Shown here one piece after another: positions 19,180-28,485 of a stretch of 37,001 nucleotides of DNA. Every line of letters begins with the position of its first letter. Position 1 is the stretch's first letter. The stretch spans positions 1 to 37,001 of the forward strand of contig CASERY010000083.1 of NCBI GenBank assembly GCA_949290385.1, given 5' to 3'. A model generated the notes under the pieces. The model did not search any database, was not told the DNA's origin, and saw only the letters and a program-made list of their open reading frames with translations. The translations under genes and the position numbers were made by a program. Source of the stretch: an uncultured bacterium. GTDB taxonomy: Bacteria > Verrucomicrobiota > Lentisphaeria > Victivallales > UBA1829.

Positions 19180-22100
19180 ATGATGAATACATCCTGGACT
19201 TCCTTTGATTCCCTGCATTCAGAATTCTCCGGAACGACCCTGGTGGAAGCAGCAGCCGGCACCGGGAAAACTTATAACATCCAGAATCTGGCAGCCCGCG
19301 CTGTTATGGAAGGTTATGACTTTCCGTCTCTGCTGATTGTCACCTATACGGAAGCGGCAGCCGATGAACTCAAGAAACGCTGTTTTTCCATTTTAAAAGG
19401 GTGTTACCTCCTTCTGGACCGGCATCTTCCGGAAGATGCCCCGGTTTATGAGCAGTGCAAAGCCATTGTGGAAACCGAACACATTGAACGGAAAATTCCG
19501 ACTGAACTCCTGAAATATCGCCTTCACGGGGCACTTCTTACCTTGGACAGTGCTTCTATTTTTACCATCCACGGATTTTGCATGAGAGTTCTTTCAGACT
19601 GCGCCTTTGAGTCCGGGAATCTTTTCAGAACCCGTCTTGAAGCCAATTCCGCAGTCATTCTTTCCCGTCTGAGCGATGACTATTACCGGCATGTATTTTA
19701 CTCGGATGCCATCAGTGATACGGTCAAATCCATCCTCCGGACACTCTACGGCATCACAAACCTCACTCTGTATGAACGAATCCGGGGACCGGTTTCAGAA
19801 TCCTATACTCCTGTCCAGCCATTGCAGAACAAGACTGAAAAACAGGAACACCCGTATGGGGAAAACCTGTTTAGCCCGGAAGATACCCTTGCTCTTGAAA
19901 GTCTTATAGATGAAATCCATTCCTTTTCAAGAAATCAGACTTCTGAGGAGCTTCTCAACAAAATCCAGTTGTACGGCAAAGCCATACTCCGGGATGCAGT
20001 TCAGGATTTTCGGACAGCCATTCAGCAATGCGAAAAGCATTCCCGGTCCGGCCGCAGCCTGCTGCTGAACAGTTTTCTTGTCCTCGCAGAGAAAACCGCC
20101 GATCTTCGGAATTTTACCAAGGCCGCTTTGTCCAGTCATCCGGACCTTGAGCAGGAGTTTCTCCTGATACACCAGTACCGGCAGAAGATCCTTGAGGTTA
20201 CAGATCGTCTTTATTACCATTTTCTTTGCCGGGGAATTCATGAAGTCCGCAGTGCCTATGAAAAACTCAAGGAAGAAGAAAATTTTCTGACTTTTGACGA
20301 CCTTCTCCTGAAAGTGCGTGAAATTCTCCGGAGTTCCGGCTCCGAACGTCTTTTGACAGTCTTGAGACAGCGCTACCGCATGGCCATCATCGATGAATTT
20401 CAGGACACAGATCCATGCCAGTATGAAATCTTCCATAAGATTTTTGCCGAAGGCGGCCTGCCGGTCTTTTTAATCGGCGATCCGCGACAGGCTATCTACT
20501 CCTTCCGGGGAGCTGACATCGCCACTTATACGAAAGCCGCCCGCGATGTGGAAATGTGCAGACCACGTCAGACTCTGTCCGTCAACTATCGGAGCGCAGA
20601 TGTCATGATTCAGGCAGTCAACACGCTCTTCCGTCTCCCGCAATATGCCTGCACTCCGGATGGGGAAATCCATTCCTGGACGCCCTTCATGGATCCGTAG
20701 ATTCATTTTGAAGCAGTCAAAACCCCTTCAGACGAAGATCCTTCCCGGGCGAAACCCGGCCTCCTCCATGAAGGCAAGGAAGACTCCAGCCCCTTTCAGA
20801 TACTGTTTTCCCCCGACATGAATCAGGAACAAATTCTTCAGGCATGTGCCGCAGAAATACAAAAGATGCTGGCAACTCCTGACCTGTACCAGATTCCACA
20901 AGTCAATCCGGATCAGACTGTAAGCTGCAGGCCGGTTCAGCCGGGAGACATTGCCGTGCTTGCCTATCAGAAACGCAATGCTGCTTCAGTGCGAAAAATT
21001 CTTGCTTCCATGAACATCGCATCTGTCTTTGTCAAGGGCCGCAATATCTACGCCTCCAGTGATGCCTGGGAACTCTATCTGGTTTTAAAAGCAGTCCTGC
21101 AGCCAAATTCCAGAGAACTGGTTATGAATGCGCTTGCAACTCCTGTTTGCGGAGTCCCTATAGACCGGCTGGTCCAGGCAAACGAAGACCCGCAGTCCGG
21201 AGAGCTTTTCATCGCAGACATGATGGAAGTTTTTTTAACTTTGAATCAGCTGTGGAAAAAAAGCTTTCTCCAGATGTTTCAGGAACTCTTCCGGCATTTT
21301 CACGTACGGGAACGGTATCCGGCTCTCCCGGATGGTGAAAGAAAACTGACCAACCTTCTCCAGCTTCAGGATCTGCTCTATCAGGAAATTCTCACGGACA
21401 AATGTTCTCCGGAGACAGTCGTATCCAAACTTGCCAGACGCATTCAAAAACAGGATCAACTCCAGGGGCCACCCTTTTCACACTCTCGCCCGGCAGCAGA
21501 TGAAAACAGTGAACAAACCGAAGAACAGCTCGAAACGGACCGCAACGCTGTCCAGCTCATGACCATTCATTCCAGCAAAGGCCTTGAATTTCCCATTGTT
21601 CTGCTCCCGGATTTTTACTCAAAGACTATCCGGAAATTATTTTCAAACGCTGCCGCAGACAGGACTCCCTATAAAATTCACATGCCTGACGGTTCTGCCG
21701 CTTTTGATCTTCTCTGTCAAAAGGAAAATCTCATCCCTGCGGCTTCAGAAAGCCTTCAGGAAGACCTTCGCCTGGCTTATGTGGCTTTCACCCGGGCAAA
21801 GTATAAAACGCTGCTGTTCCGGGGGAAAAATGACACCCCCTCCTGTCTGGATTGGCTTTTCGTCATGAAGCATCTGGATCCCCTCCAGTTTCCATCTCTT
21901 GCAAATCCCGAATATGCGGCTCAATGCGTCCAGCTGCTTCTGAGCAAAGGCGGAACTTTTGAAGAAGCTTATCTGAATCATCCTTTCTGCCGGAAACTGG
22001 ATCCGGATTTTGTCCTGCAAAAACTTCCTTCTTGTGAAAAGGAACGGCCTCTCACACTGCCGGAACTGCATCTCTTCATCGACCGCAACTGGCAAATGGC

Positions 22101-23028
22101 AAGCTATACAACACTCACGCCGGCAAATTTCGGTACATCCAATGCCCCGGATTCTGAGACATTCAGTCTGGATTATGATGACGACGATGAAATCTTTGCT
22201 TCAGATGAAAATAGCAATCCGACCATCTCATCCGGATCGGACAGCATTTTCACAATTCCCGGAGGAGCCATTCTTGGAAATGCGTGGCATAAAATTCTCC
22301 AGGAACTGGACTACCAGGAAAATCCCGGAACCATTCAGGAAACCGTTGAACGGCAAATGCGTCTTTTCGGGCTTGTCAGGGATCAGGACTTAAAACTCCG
22401 GAACAACCGCTGTACTTTGACATCCGACATGCTACAAAAACTCTTTCTTCTTCCATTCCACGGTCAGAATACAGAATCTTTCAGACTCTGCGATATTCCT
22501 AAAAATCAAAGGATTCCGGAATTTGAATTCACTTTTTCCCTGAAACGCGGCTTTACCGGAAAGGACATTCAAAAAATCCTTGCCCCATGGATCCAGACTC
22601 GCTTTCATCTCTCGCCGGAATCCTGGCCGGACTGGAACCGGGAAATATCCGGTGGATTCCTCACCGGATTCATTGATCTGTTTTTCTGCTGGAACGGAAA
22701 ATTCTATCTTCTTGACTGGAAATCCAACCGTCTTGGCGGGAATGCAAAATCATTCAATGCCCAGTCCATCTGTCAGGAAATGATCCGCCACTTTTACTTC
22801 ATCCAGTATTTTCTTTATCTCACAGCAGCAGTCAAGTATCTGCGCTTTCTCAACAACGGGAAAATGTCCCGGGAGATTTATCAGGAAAAAATAGGCGGCA
22901 TTTTCTACGTATTTCTCCGTGGCGCAGTTCTGGAAGATCCGGAACGAGCTCTTTTTTTCGATCTGCCGCCCTACGAAACAGTGGAAGCCCTTGAACAGCT
23001 GTTCACACCGGAAGGACTTGACTCATGA
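19180..23028 (+). CDS. recB: Exodeoxyribonuclease V beta subunit RecB, with one in-frame TAG
   Basis: 3'-5' helicase and nuclease subunit of RecBCD. It has 1282 aa with TAG as sense. Walker A is AAAGTGKT (about 25-32); VTYTEAAADELKKR follows; Walker B is IIDEFQDTD near 405; then LIGDPRQAIYSFRGAD. TAG is codon 507 (20698-20700, FMDP-TAG-IHFEAVK), aligning with E. coli FKEIPFIPVK. Beyond it come the 2B/2A helicase motifs MTIHSSKGLEF (near 793) and AYVAFTRAK, then the nuclease domain with GNAWHKILQEL and GFIDLFF...LLDWKSN (about 1161-1182), the catalytic Asp/Lys set. Helicase and nuclease are therefore intact only if TAG is translated. It ends in TGA in an ATGA overlap with recD. Confidence 0.96.
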
Positions 23029-25118
23029 CCCCTGACGATATCCGAAAAATGACAGGAATCCATGCCTTCGGCACACTGGATCTGGCCTTTGCTGATTTTA
23101 TCCTGGAATATGTGCACAGCCAATCCGTTGAGCTGTTTCTGGCCAGTGCTCTGGTCTCCCAGGCGTTAAAACGAGGACACACCTGCTGCCGCCTGGATCT
23201 GCTGGCAGGTTCTCTGTACCCAGAAAAAGATGAAAATGATCCGGAGAATCTTCCGCAAATCCGTCTTCCGGATCTTCAGACATGGCGAAAACATCTTCTG
23301 GCTCATTCCGATGCAGTGTCTTTTCTGACAGAAAAGGATCAACACGACTTGTCTTGCTGGATGCAGCAGAGACTTTCCCTCCCGGCAGACGCCTTGGAAA
23401 CATGTTCCAGCCTTCCGGACACAGAAAGCCGTACAGGCGGCAATAGAGTCTTGTACAAACGCCTTTTAAAACCGCTGATTCTGGATAGTTCAAACCGGAT
23501 TTATATGCAGCGCTATTTTCTACATGAAAAAAGTCTTGCTGTCCAGATTCTCCAACGTTGTAAAAACTGCCGCAGCCAGTTGCAGCTGCTCCTTCCATCG
23601 GCCGGACTGCAGTCTCTCCACACGTATTTTCAACGGGCAGCCTCTGATACTGATATCGAACCGGACTGGCAGCAGTTTGCCCTCTTTCTTGCCGCATCTC
23701 AGAATTTCACCGTAATCACCGGCGGTCCGGGCACAGGAAAGACAACTGTTGCCGCAGCTCTTCTTGCGCTGGAACTGCAAAGGAATCCAGATTTGAAAAT
23801 CATGCTTGCCGCACCTACCGGAAAAGCTCAGATGCGCCTGAAAGAAGCCATTTTTTCCGAAACTGTACCGGGAAAACTTCAGATTTCCGAAACAATCCGG
23901 GAAAAACTCCGTACACTTCCCGGAGCCACCATTCACAGTCTTCTTGGATACCGCTTTGGAAGTCCTTCCTTCCAGCACAACGCTTTGGAAAAACTGGATT
24001 TGGACCTCCTTATTGTCGATGAATGCTCTATGGTCTCTCTCACTCTTATGGATAAACTACTTCAGGCTCTGCCTGCCCAAACCAGAATTGTTCTTCTGGG
24101 AGACAAAGACCAGCTGGCTTCTGTTGATGCAGGTTCTGTCATCGGAGATCTTTGTGCCGGAGGGCTTCTGAGTACAGCGGATTCAGAAATTTCTGCAGAA
24201 AAATTTTTCCAGCAGACCGGCTGGCATGTCCCCCACGCGACTCCGGAAGAATTGAAAGAATATCCTCTTGCCGGCCATATTGCAGAACTTCGACAAACTC
24301 ATCGGTTCAATCGCGAAATAGGCGGTATTGCTGTCAGGATCAAGAATTTCAGTGGATCCGAACAAGAAGCCATGGAAACTGCCGATCAGATTCTTTCCAG
24401 TTCATGTGGATCATTTTCTGCTCGGACTGTCTCCCGGCAAAAATTCAAAAATGAACTCCAAAAACTCGTCTTAAATCCGAATCCCGATCTTTTCTCTCCG
24501 CTCTCAGAGGATAATGATATGCTCAGCGGATACGCCCCTATGGCAGAACTCTGCCGCCTTGCAAAACTGGGAGGCCGTGAAAATCTTCAGCAGGCCTTCC
24601 TGTGTCTTGATGCATTTAAAATTCTCTGTGCAACAGTGAAAGGACCTTTCGGTGTTGAAGCTGTCAACCTTCTCATGCGGGAACTTCTGGGTATGAAGGC
24701 GCGTTATGCGCCGGGACTGCCGGTCATGGTCAGAGTTAATGACGCGAAACGGACTGGACTTGTCAACGGAGATACCGGCATTGTCTGGAAAAGTCTGGAT
24801 GGCCCTTCCGGCACTCTGAAAATTTATTTTCCGAATCATCCACTCCGAGGGTTCACGCCGGCAGAGCTTCCTCCTCATGAAGACGTTTTTGCCATGACAG
24901 TCCACAAATCGCAGGGTTCCGGATTTCAGAAAATTCTATTTCTTCTTCCGGAACAGGATTCTCCCGTACTGAGCCGTGAACTCCTTTACACCGGAATCAC
25001 CCGGGCAAAAAAGCGTGTAGACTTATGGACCACAAAAGCCATCCTCTCAGCAGCCCTTTTCCGACAGACAACCCGTTATTCCGGACTGACAGAACGTCTG
25101 CGCGATTCACAAATTTGA
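23025..25118 (+). CDS. recD: Exodeoxyribonuclease V alpha subunit RecD
   Basis: 5'-3' helicase subunit of RecBCD, a superfamily 1B motor. It has 697 aa, somewhat longer than E. coli RecD (608), and contains no TAG. Walker A is GGPGTGKT (233-240). Further motifs are LAAPTGKAQMRLKEA, LLIVDECSMVSL (Walker B), LLGDKDQLASVDAGSV, and near the C-terminus MTVHKSQGSGF and YTGITRAKKRV. The N-terminal domain, which contacts RecC, is present. The start overlaps the recB stop (ATGA), so the three subunits are probably made in step. It ends in TGA. Confidence 0.96.
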   Translation: MTPDDIRKMTGIHAFGTLDLAFADFILEYVHSQSVELFLASALVSQALKRGHTCCRLDLLAGSLYPEKDENDPENLPQIRLPDLQTWRKHLLAHSDAVSFLTEKDQHDLSCWMQQRLSLPADALETCSSLPDTESRTGGNRVLYKRLLKPLILDSSNRIYMQRYFLHEKSLAVQILQRCKNCRSQLQLLLPSAGLQSLHTYFQRAASDTDIEPDWQQFALFLAASQNFTVITGGPGTGKTTVAAALLALELQRNPDLKIMLAAPTGKAQMRLKEAIFSETVPGKLQISETIREKLRTLPGATIHSLLGYRFGSPSFQHNALEKLDLDLLIVDECSMVSLTLMDKLLQALPAQTRIVLLGDKDQLASVDAGSVIGDLCAGGLLSTADSEISAEKFFQQTGWHVPHATPEELKEYPLAGHIAELRQTHRFNREIGGIAVRIKNFSGSEQEAMETADQILSSSCGSFSARTVSRQKFKNELQKLVLNPNPDLFSPLSEDNDMLSGYAPMAELCRLAKLGGRENLQQAFLCLDAFKILCATVKGPFGVEAVNLLMRELLGMKARYAPGLPVMVRVNDAKRTGLVNGDTGIVWKSLDGPSGTLKIYFPNHPLRGFTPAELPPHEDVFAMTVHKSQGSGFQKILFLLPEQDSPVLSRELLYTGITRAKKRVDLWTTKAILSAALFRQTTRYSGLTERLRDSQI

Positions 25119-25372
25119 CAAAACTACGCAGCTCATGTCCGTTGATAGGATCGATGCAGCAGACTGCATGATTCAAAAAATCTGACAAGACCACAGGGGA
25201 TTTCTTCTCTTTCTCTCCCCCCCTCTTCCGGATTCCCAATAGATAAAGGAATAGAATTTCCTTGTCTGGATCCTCAGTTGTTCTCTCTGTTCTGTATATC
25301 AAGACAAAATATCGGGGAAAGAGCCCTTCATAGTGCTGAATGAATTCATATGGGTACACAGGAACAGACCTG

Positions 25373-25464
25373 AATAGACTGTTTCAATCTCCACCTCTAC
25401 TCATGGAACAGATTGAAAAGCGCGGACCGAAACAGTTCGCAGTCTTAATAGACTGTTTCGATCT
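25373..25464. repeat. 18-bp direct repeat, period 74 bp
   Basis: AATAGACTGTTTCAATCT (25373-25390) recurs as AATAGACTGTTTCGATCT (25447-25464), one mismatch. Part of it is also present inverted in between (AGATTGAAA near 25412). Confidence 0.75.
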
Positions 25465-25550
25465 TTGTCCACACCTTCTTCGGATTCCACATTTCATCAG
25501 GACATTCCCCATATGGTTGTCCCAAAAAGGGCTTTTTACCGCTCGTTTTC

Positions 25551-25652
25551 AGTTCCATATCCACATAATAGGTCCTTTGCCAAACATGTTCTGTAAAACT
25601 CTGAACCAACCTGTAGTGTGAGTTCCATATCCACATAATAGGTCCTTTGCCA
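25551..25652. repeat. Exact 32-bp direct repeat, period 70 bp
   Basis: A 32-base unit beginning AGTTCCATATCC and ending CCTTTGCCA occurs at 25551-25582 and 25621-25652 without mismatch, separated by 38 bases. Flanks on both sides differ. There is no third copy in the window. Confidence 0.92.
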
Positions 25653-25969
25653 CATTTGCAAGACCATACAAACATTCATGAGTTTCTTCTGTTCCATGCT
25701 TCATTGGAAGTCATTGGAATGGATTGTGTTCATAGTTCATATTTCATTTTCTCCTGTCTCCTTTTCCCAACCTATCTTTATGAAGGATTTACAGTGGAGA
25801 AAAAAGAAAGACTTTTCTACAGTTTTTTTATCCTTCGAATAAATAGTTCAACACTTTAATTTTCAGTACCAATCTTCATATCTGAATTGTTGGGGTTCAC
25901 GGATACTGCAGCATCAAACAGCTACCCCATGTTCCAGCTTAAAAAACATCCGTTTTTTTACTTTGTCCC

Positions 25970-25997
25970 TTTACTTTTGATAAATGAGGATTATATT
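25970..25997 (+). promoter_or_regulatory. Possible tRNA-Gln promoter
   Basis: TTTACT (25970-25975), 16 bases, TATATT (25992-25997), 13 bases before the tRNA's first base. A short leader like this is usual for tRNA genes. Confidence 0.4.
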
Positions 25998-26010
25998 GGC
26001 ATTGTCTTTT

Positions 26011-26084
26011 GACCCTGTGGTGTAATGGTAGCACAGCTGTTTTTGGTACAGCTAGTTCAAGTTCGAATCTTGGCGGGGTTACCA
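26011..26084 (+). tRNA. tRNA-Gln, anticodon TTG
   Basis: Folds into a full cloverleaf: acceptor GACCCTG/CGGGGTT, D arm GTGT/GCAC with loop AATGGTA, anticodon stem GCTGT/ACAGC with loop TTTTGGT (anticodon TTG at 26043-26045), T arm TCAAG/CTTGG with loop TTCGAAT, discriminator A and encoded CCA. It decodes CAA and, by wobble, CAG. The first acceptor pair is a weak G-U, and the discriminator is A rather than the G of E. coli tRNA-Gln. It cannot pair with UAG normally, since that needs a G36-U1 mismatch. It is not itself the expected UAG reader, although such mispairing by Gln tRNAs is known in some suppression cases. No tRNA with anticodon CTA was found in the window. Confidence 0.96.
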
Positions 26085-26414
26085 TTTTCAGTCCATCCGT
26101 TCAGGAAAGAACAGAAAATGGGATTCGTATTTCTTTTAAATCTTCCGGTTTCTGCAGAATCTAAAAAGAGATCAAGGAACGCATCTTTTATTCCTTTGTG
26201 TTCTAATTGTCCGGATGGAAAAACTCTTTTACTGTTCAAGTCTTTTTTTGCATAAAATTCTTTATACATTCTCTGCAATTTTTTAAGAATCTTGTTTTCC
26301 CTGATAATTTTTAGATGCTGTCATATTTTCCGAGGCTCTATCCCTTTTGAACTCCAGCGATAGCAAAGCAGAGTAAAAAAACGAGCAGCATAAATATTGA
26401 TTATATCTGGTCCC

Positions 26415-26512
26415 CTGAATAAAAAAATTATTTTCAATAAGTTTGAGATAGTGTCACGCATCTGCTGCAAAAGTCGACTTCTGAATAAAAAAAATCATTT
26501 CCAATAAACCGG
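26415..26512. repeat. Imperfect direct repeat, period 66 bp
   Basis: About 30 bases, CTGAATAAAAAAA then ATTTTCAATAA, at 26415-26445 recur as CTGAATAAAAAAAA then ATTTCCAATAA at 26481-26512. The AT-rich composition lowers the significance. Confidence 0.55.
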
Positions 26513-26544
26513 AAGCCATGATTGTTTGCAGTTTATTAAGATAT

Positions 26545-26580
26545 AAAAAAAGCGCCTCCTGGAAAATTTCCCGGGAGGCA
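26545..26580 (-). terminator. Intrinsic terminator of the rubrerythrin gene
   Basis: On the minus strand the stem GCCTCC/GGAGGC, extended by GGGAAA/TTTTCC, is followed by a run of seven T (26545-26551). It starts about 80 bases past the rubrerythrin stop. Confidence 0.85.
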
Positions 26581-26659
26581 CCCCTATACGATTGAAAGAC
26601 ACGGACTTTTCTGAAGGGCTCAATTTATATCAGCCCTTATGCCGCACTTTCCTTCTTAC

Positions 26660-27208
26660 TTACTTGCTGAAATAGCGTGCAAGCAATCCTTTGAAAGCCT
26701 GTCCATGACGAGCTTCATCCTTTGCCATTTCATGAACGGTATCATGGATAGCGTCATAGCCAAGTTCCTTTGCACGTTTAGCGATATCATATTTTCCGGC
26801 ACATGCGCCATTTTCAGCAGCGACACGGGCTTCCAGATTCGTCTTGGTGCACGGAGCAACAACTTCACCCAGCATTTCTGCAAACTTGGCAGCGTGTTCC
26901 GCTTCTTCATAAGCAATGCGTTTGTAGGCTTCTGCAACTTCCGGATAGCCTTCGCGGTCAGCCTGGCGGCTCATCGCAAGATACATGCCGACTTCTGTGC
27001 ATTCACCGGTAAAATGTGCCTTCAGTCCTTCCAGAACTTCAGGATCAACATTTTTACCAACACCGATTACATGTTCCGTTGCCCAGCTCATGGTTTCTTC
27101 TTTTTTCTCGATGAACTTGGATCCATCCACACCGCACTGCGGGCATTTTGCCGGCGGAGTGTCACCTTCATAAACATAACCGCAAACAGGGCATACAAAC
27201 TTCTTCAT
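26660..27208 (-). CDS. rbr: Reverse rubrerythrin (N-terminal rubredoxin domain)
   Basis: Reduces peroxide in anaerobes using electrons from NADH via rubredoxin-type carriers; cytoplasmic. It has 182 aa. The rubredoxin domain comes first, with CPVC (C6, C9) and CPQC (C22, C25), the reverse of classical rubrerythrin. The ferritin-like di-iron domain follows, with ligands in [33 protein letters not shown] and [14 protein letters not shown]. The start has a strong AGGAGG site; an upstream extension of the frame has none. It stands alone, with its own promoter and terminator. It ends in TAA. It points to an anaerobe that meets occasional oxygen. Confidence 0.96.
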   Translation of the reverse strand: MKKFVCPVCGYVYEGDTPPAKCPQCGVDGSKFIEKKEETMSWATEHVIGVGKNVDPEVLEGLKAHFTGECTEVGMYLAMSRQADREGYPEVAEAYKRIAYEEAEHAAKFAEMLGEVVAPCTKTNLEARVAAENGACAGKYDIAKRAKELGYDAIHDTVHEMAKDEARHGQAFKGLLARYFSK

Positions 27209-27282
27209 AGATTCCTCCTGAATTTTTATTTTGTGTTGTTTGTGTTTCAATTGACTGATTATTGATTTTACCTGTTGCTATC

Positions 27283-27310
27283 AATATAGGGGGCTATTTT
27301 TATAAATCAA
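27283..27310 (-). promoter_or_regulatory. Rubrerythrin promoter
   Basis: On the minus strand TTGATT (27305-27310), 16 bases, TATATT (27283-27288). Transcription would start about 70 bases before the ATG. No clear PerR box was seen. Confidence 0.6.
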
Positions 27311-27950
27311 GCATGAAAATTAAAAAAATAGTAATTTTATTGATTTATTCTTATTTTTAACCATTCCCTTTTAATTTATCATTATCTCCTTTCTCTTTTT
27401 AGACTCCATTTTTCTTATTTATAACCATTCCTAGACTTTCTGATACTTAAAATTCGATACTAAAAAACAGGAAGAATGTGCCGAATAGGTATCCTGTCTA
27501 TTTGTAACTTATTAAAGAAGGAATTTCAAGAATGCATTTTTAAGGATCTTTTAACAAAGCAAGAATTTCTGCCTTAGCTTAATTCCCAATCTGTTACTAT
27601 TCTATAATATGCTGAATATATTCTATAAAGCTTGCCTCCCCTCCCGGGTTGTATGGCATTCTATAATATACGCAATCCATCTTTCATAATTAAAAAAAGA
27701 GTTTAGGACAGACCTGTTTTTAACCCGATAATTCTATTTCTCTTTATCTCCATAATTTACATGGATTTTCTATCGTAGAAAAAACGTCTCTCTCATGCAG
27801 CTTCAGTCCGCATCCTGCGACAATAAAATTTCCAAGTTTATACTTTAGATTTAACCGCTTGCAGTTCTTTTTTTCTCTCCCTAAGCAGTTTTTCAGTTGT
27901 TATTCCTAATCTTTAATGAGCCAGAAGTTCTACTTTTTTTCAAAAATAGA

Positions 27951-27978
27951 TTGAATTTTTAGGATTTTCATATATAGT
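27951..27978 (+). promoter_or_regulatory. marR promoter
   Basis: TTGAAT (27951-27956), 16 bases, TATAGT (27973-27978), about 70 bases before the marR GTG. The two palindromes that follow overlap the expected start of transcription. Confidence 0.55.
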
Positions 27979-27983
27979 AAGCA

Positions 27984-28018
27984 TTCTTATTATAAGAAAA
28001 CTTATTATTTGCAATAAG
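27984..28018. promoter_or_regulatory. Two tandem palindromes, likely MarR operator
   Basis: TTCTTAT-T-ATAAGAA (27984-27998) is a perfect palindrome and CTTATT-ATTTGC-AATAAG (28001-28018) follows two bases later. They lie between the promoter and the marR start, where a MarR dimer would block transcription. Autoregulation is inferred from position, as is usual for this family. Confidence 0.65.
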
Positions 28019-28047
28019 GCAGAATCTAATCTGAAAGGAAAAATCCC

Positions 28048-28485
28048 GTGGAATCCCTTCATTATCTGCTGATGAAAGCACATACCATGCTTAACAAAGA
28101 AATCGTGGAACGGGCATCCGGAGAAGGGCTCTCTCCAGGCCAACCTAAAATACTCGAATACCTGCTCGAATTTGGAGAAAGCAACCAGAAAGCCATCGCA
28201 TCCTACTGCGAAATCGAACAGGCTACAGCCGGAAGCGTACTGCTTCGAATGGAATCTGCCGGACTCATCAGAAGATTTCAAAAGGATGGCAACAGGCGTT
28301 CTCTCTATGTGGCTCTGACTCCAAAGGGACTCACTGCAGCCCGCAGAATGGAACAAATTTTTAAAGAATAGGAAATGAAAACCTGCCAGCATATATCTCC
28401 GGAAACAGTCCTTCAACTGAGACAGCTTCTGGAATGCTTTTGCAAGTCTGCTCTTCAGGAAAGGAATTCCTTTCAGGCATCATGA
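28048..28485 (+). CDS. MarR-family regulator, with one in-frame TAG
   Basis: Winged-helix transcription regulator, 145 aa with TAG as sense, the usual MarR length. The start is GTG with AAAGG upstream. The DNA-binding domain runs from about 38 to 95 (GLSPGQPKILEYL, QKAIASYCEIEQATAGSVLLRMESAGLI, wing RRFQKDGNRRSLYVALTPKG). TAG is codon 108 (28369-28371, QIFKE-TAG-EMKTC), at the start of the long C-terminal dimerisation helix. The sequence then continues CQHISPETVLQLRQLLECF, which matches the family's usual acidic-helix tail. The TGA (28483-28485) overlaps the ATG of the next gene in the classic ATGA arrangement, which only appears if TAG is read through. It probably controls itself and the membrane protein. 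Confidence 0.92.

Larger units (their letters stand above)
25119..26010. other. Repeat-bearing spacer between recD and tRNA-Gln
   Basis: About 890 bases without a convincing gene. It contains an exact 32-bp direct repeat (25551-25652) and an 18-bp near-exact repeat (25373-25464). A minus-strand reading frame at 25445-25675 gives protein-like text around YYVDMELKTSGKKPF and PYGECPDEMWNPKKVW, which may be a decayed gene remnant. It has no clear start or ribosome binding site and the upstream repeat copy is in another frame. Confidence 0.5.
26085..26659. other. Spacer between tRNA-Gln and rubrerythrin, no gene recognised
   Basis: About 575 bases, AT-rich. It holds an imperfect direct repeat at 26415-26512 and the rubrerythrin terminator. 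Nothing else could be supported on either strand. Confidence 0.6.
27209..28047. other. Divergent AT-rich spacer between rubrerythrin and marR
   Basis: About 840 bases with promoters at both ends and no gene that I can support. TTCTATAATAT occurs at 27600-27610 and again at 27659-27669, with a third partial copy (TTCTATAAAG) near 27621. Confidence 0.6.

Noticed and set aside
3705-23028. Pseudogenes or sequencing errors as the cause of the TAGs
   Set aside because: All interruptions are the same codon; there are no frameshifts, no TAA or TGA interruptions, and catalytic motifs downstream are intact in every recognised case.
25551-25652. CRISPR mini-array
   Set aside because: There are only two repeat copies and one 38-base spacer, no internal palindrome, no leader recognised, and no cas genes in the window.
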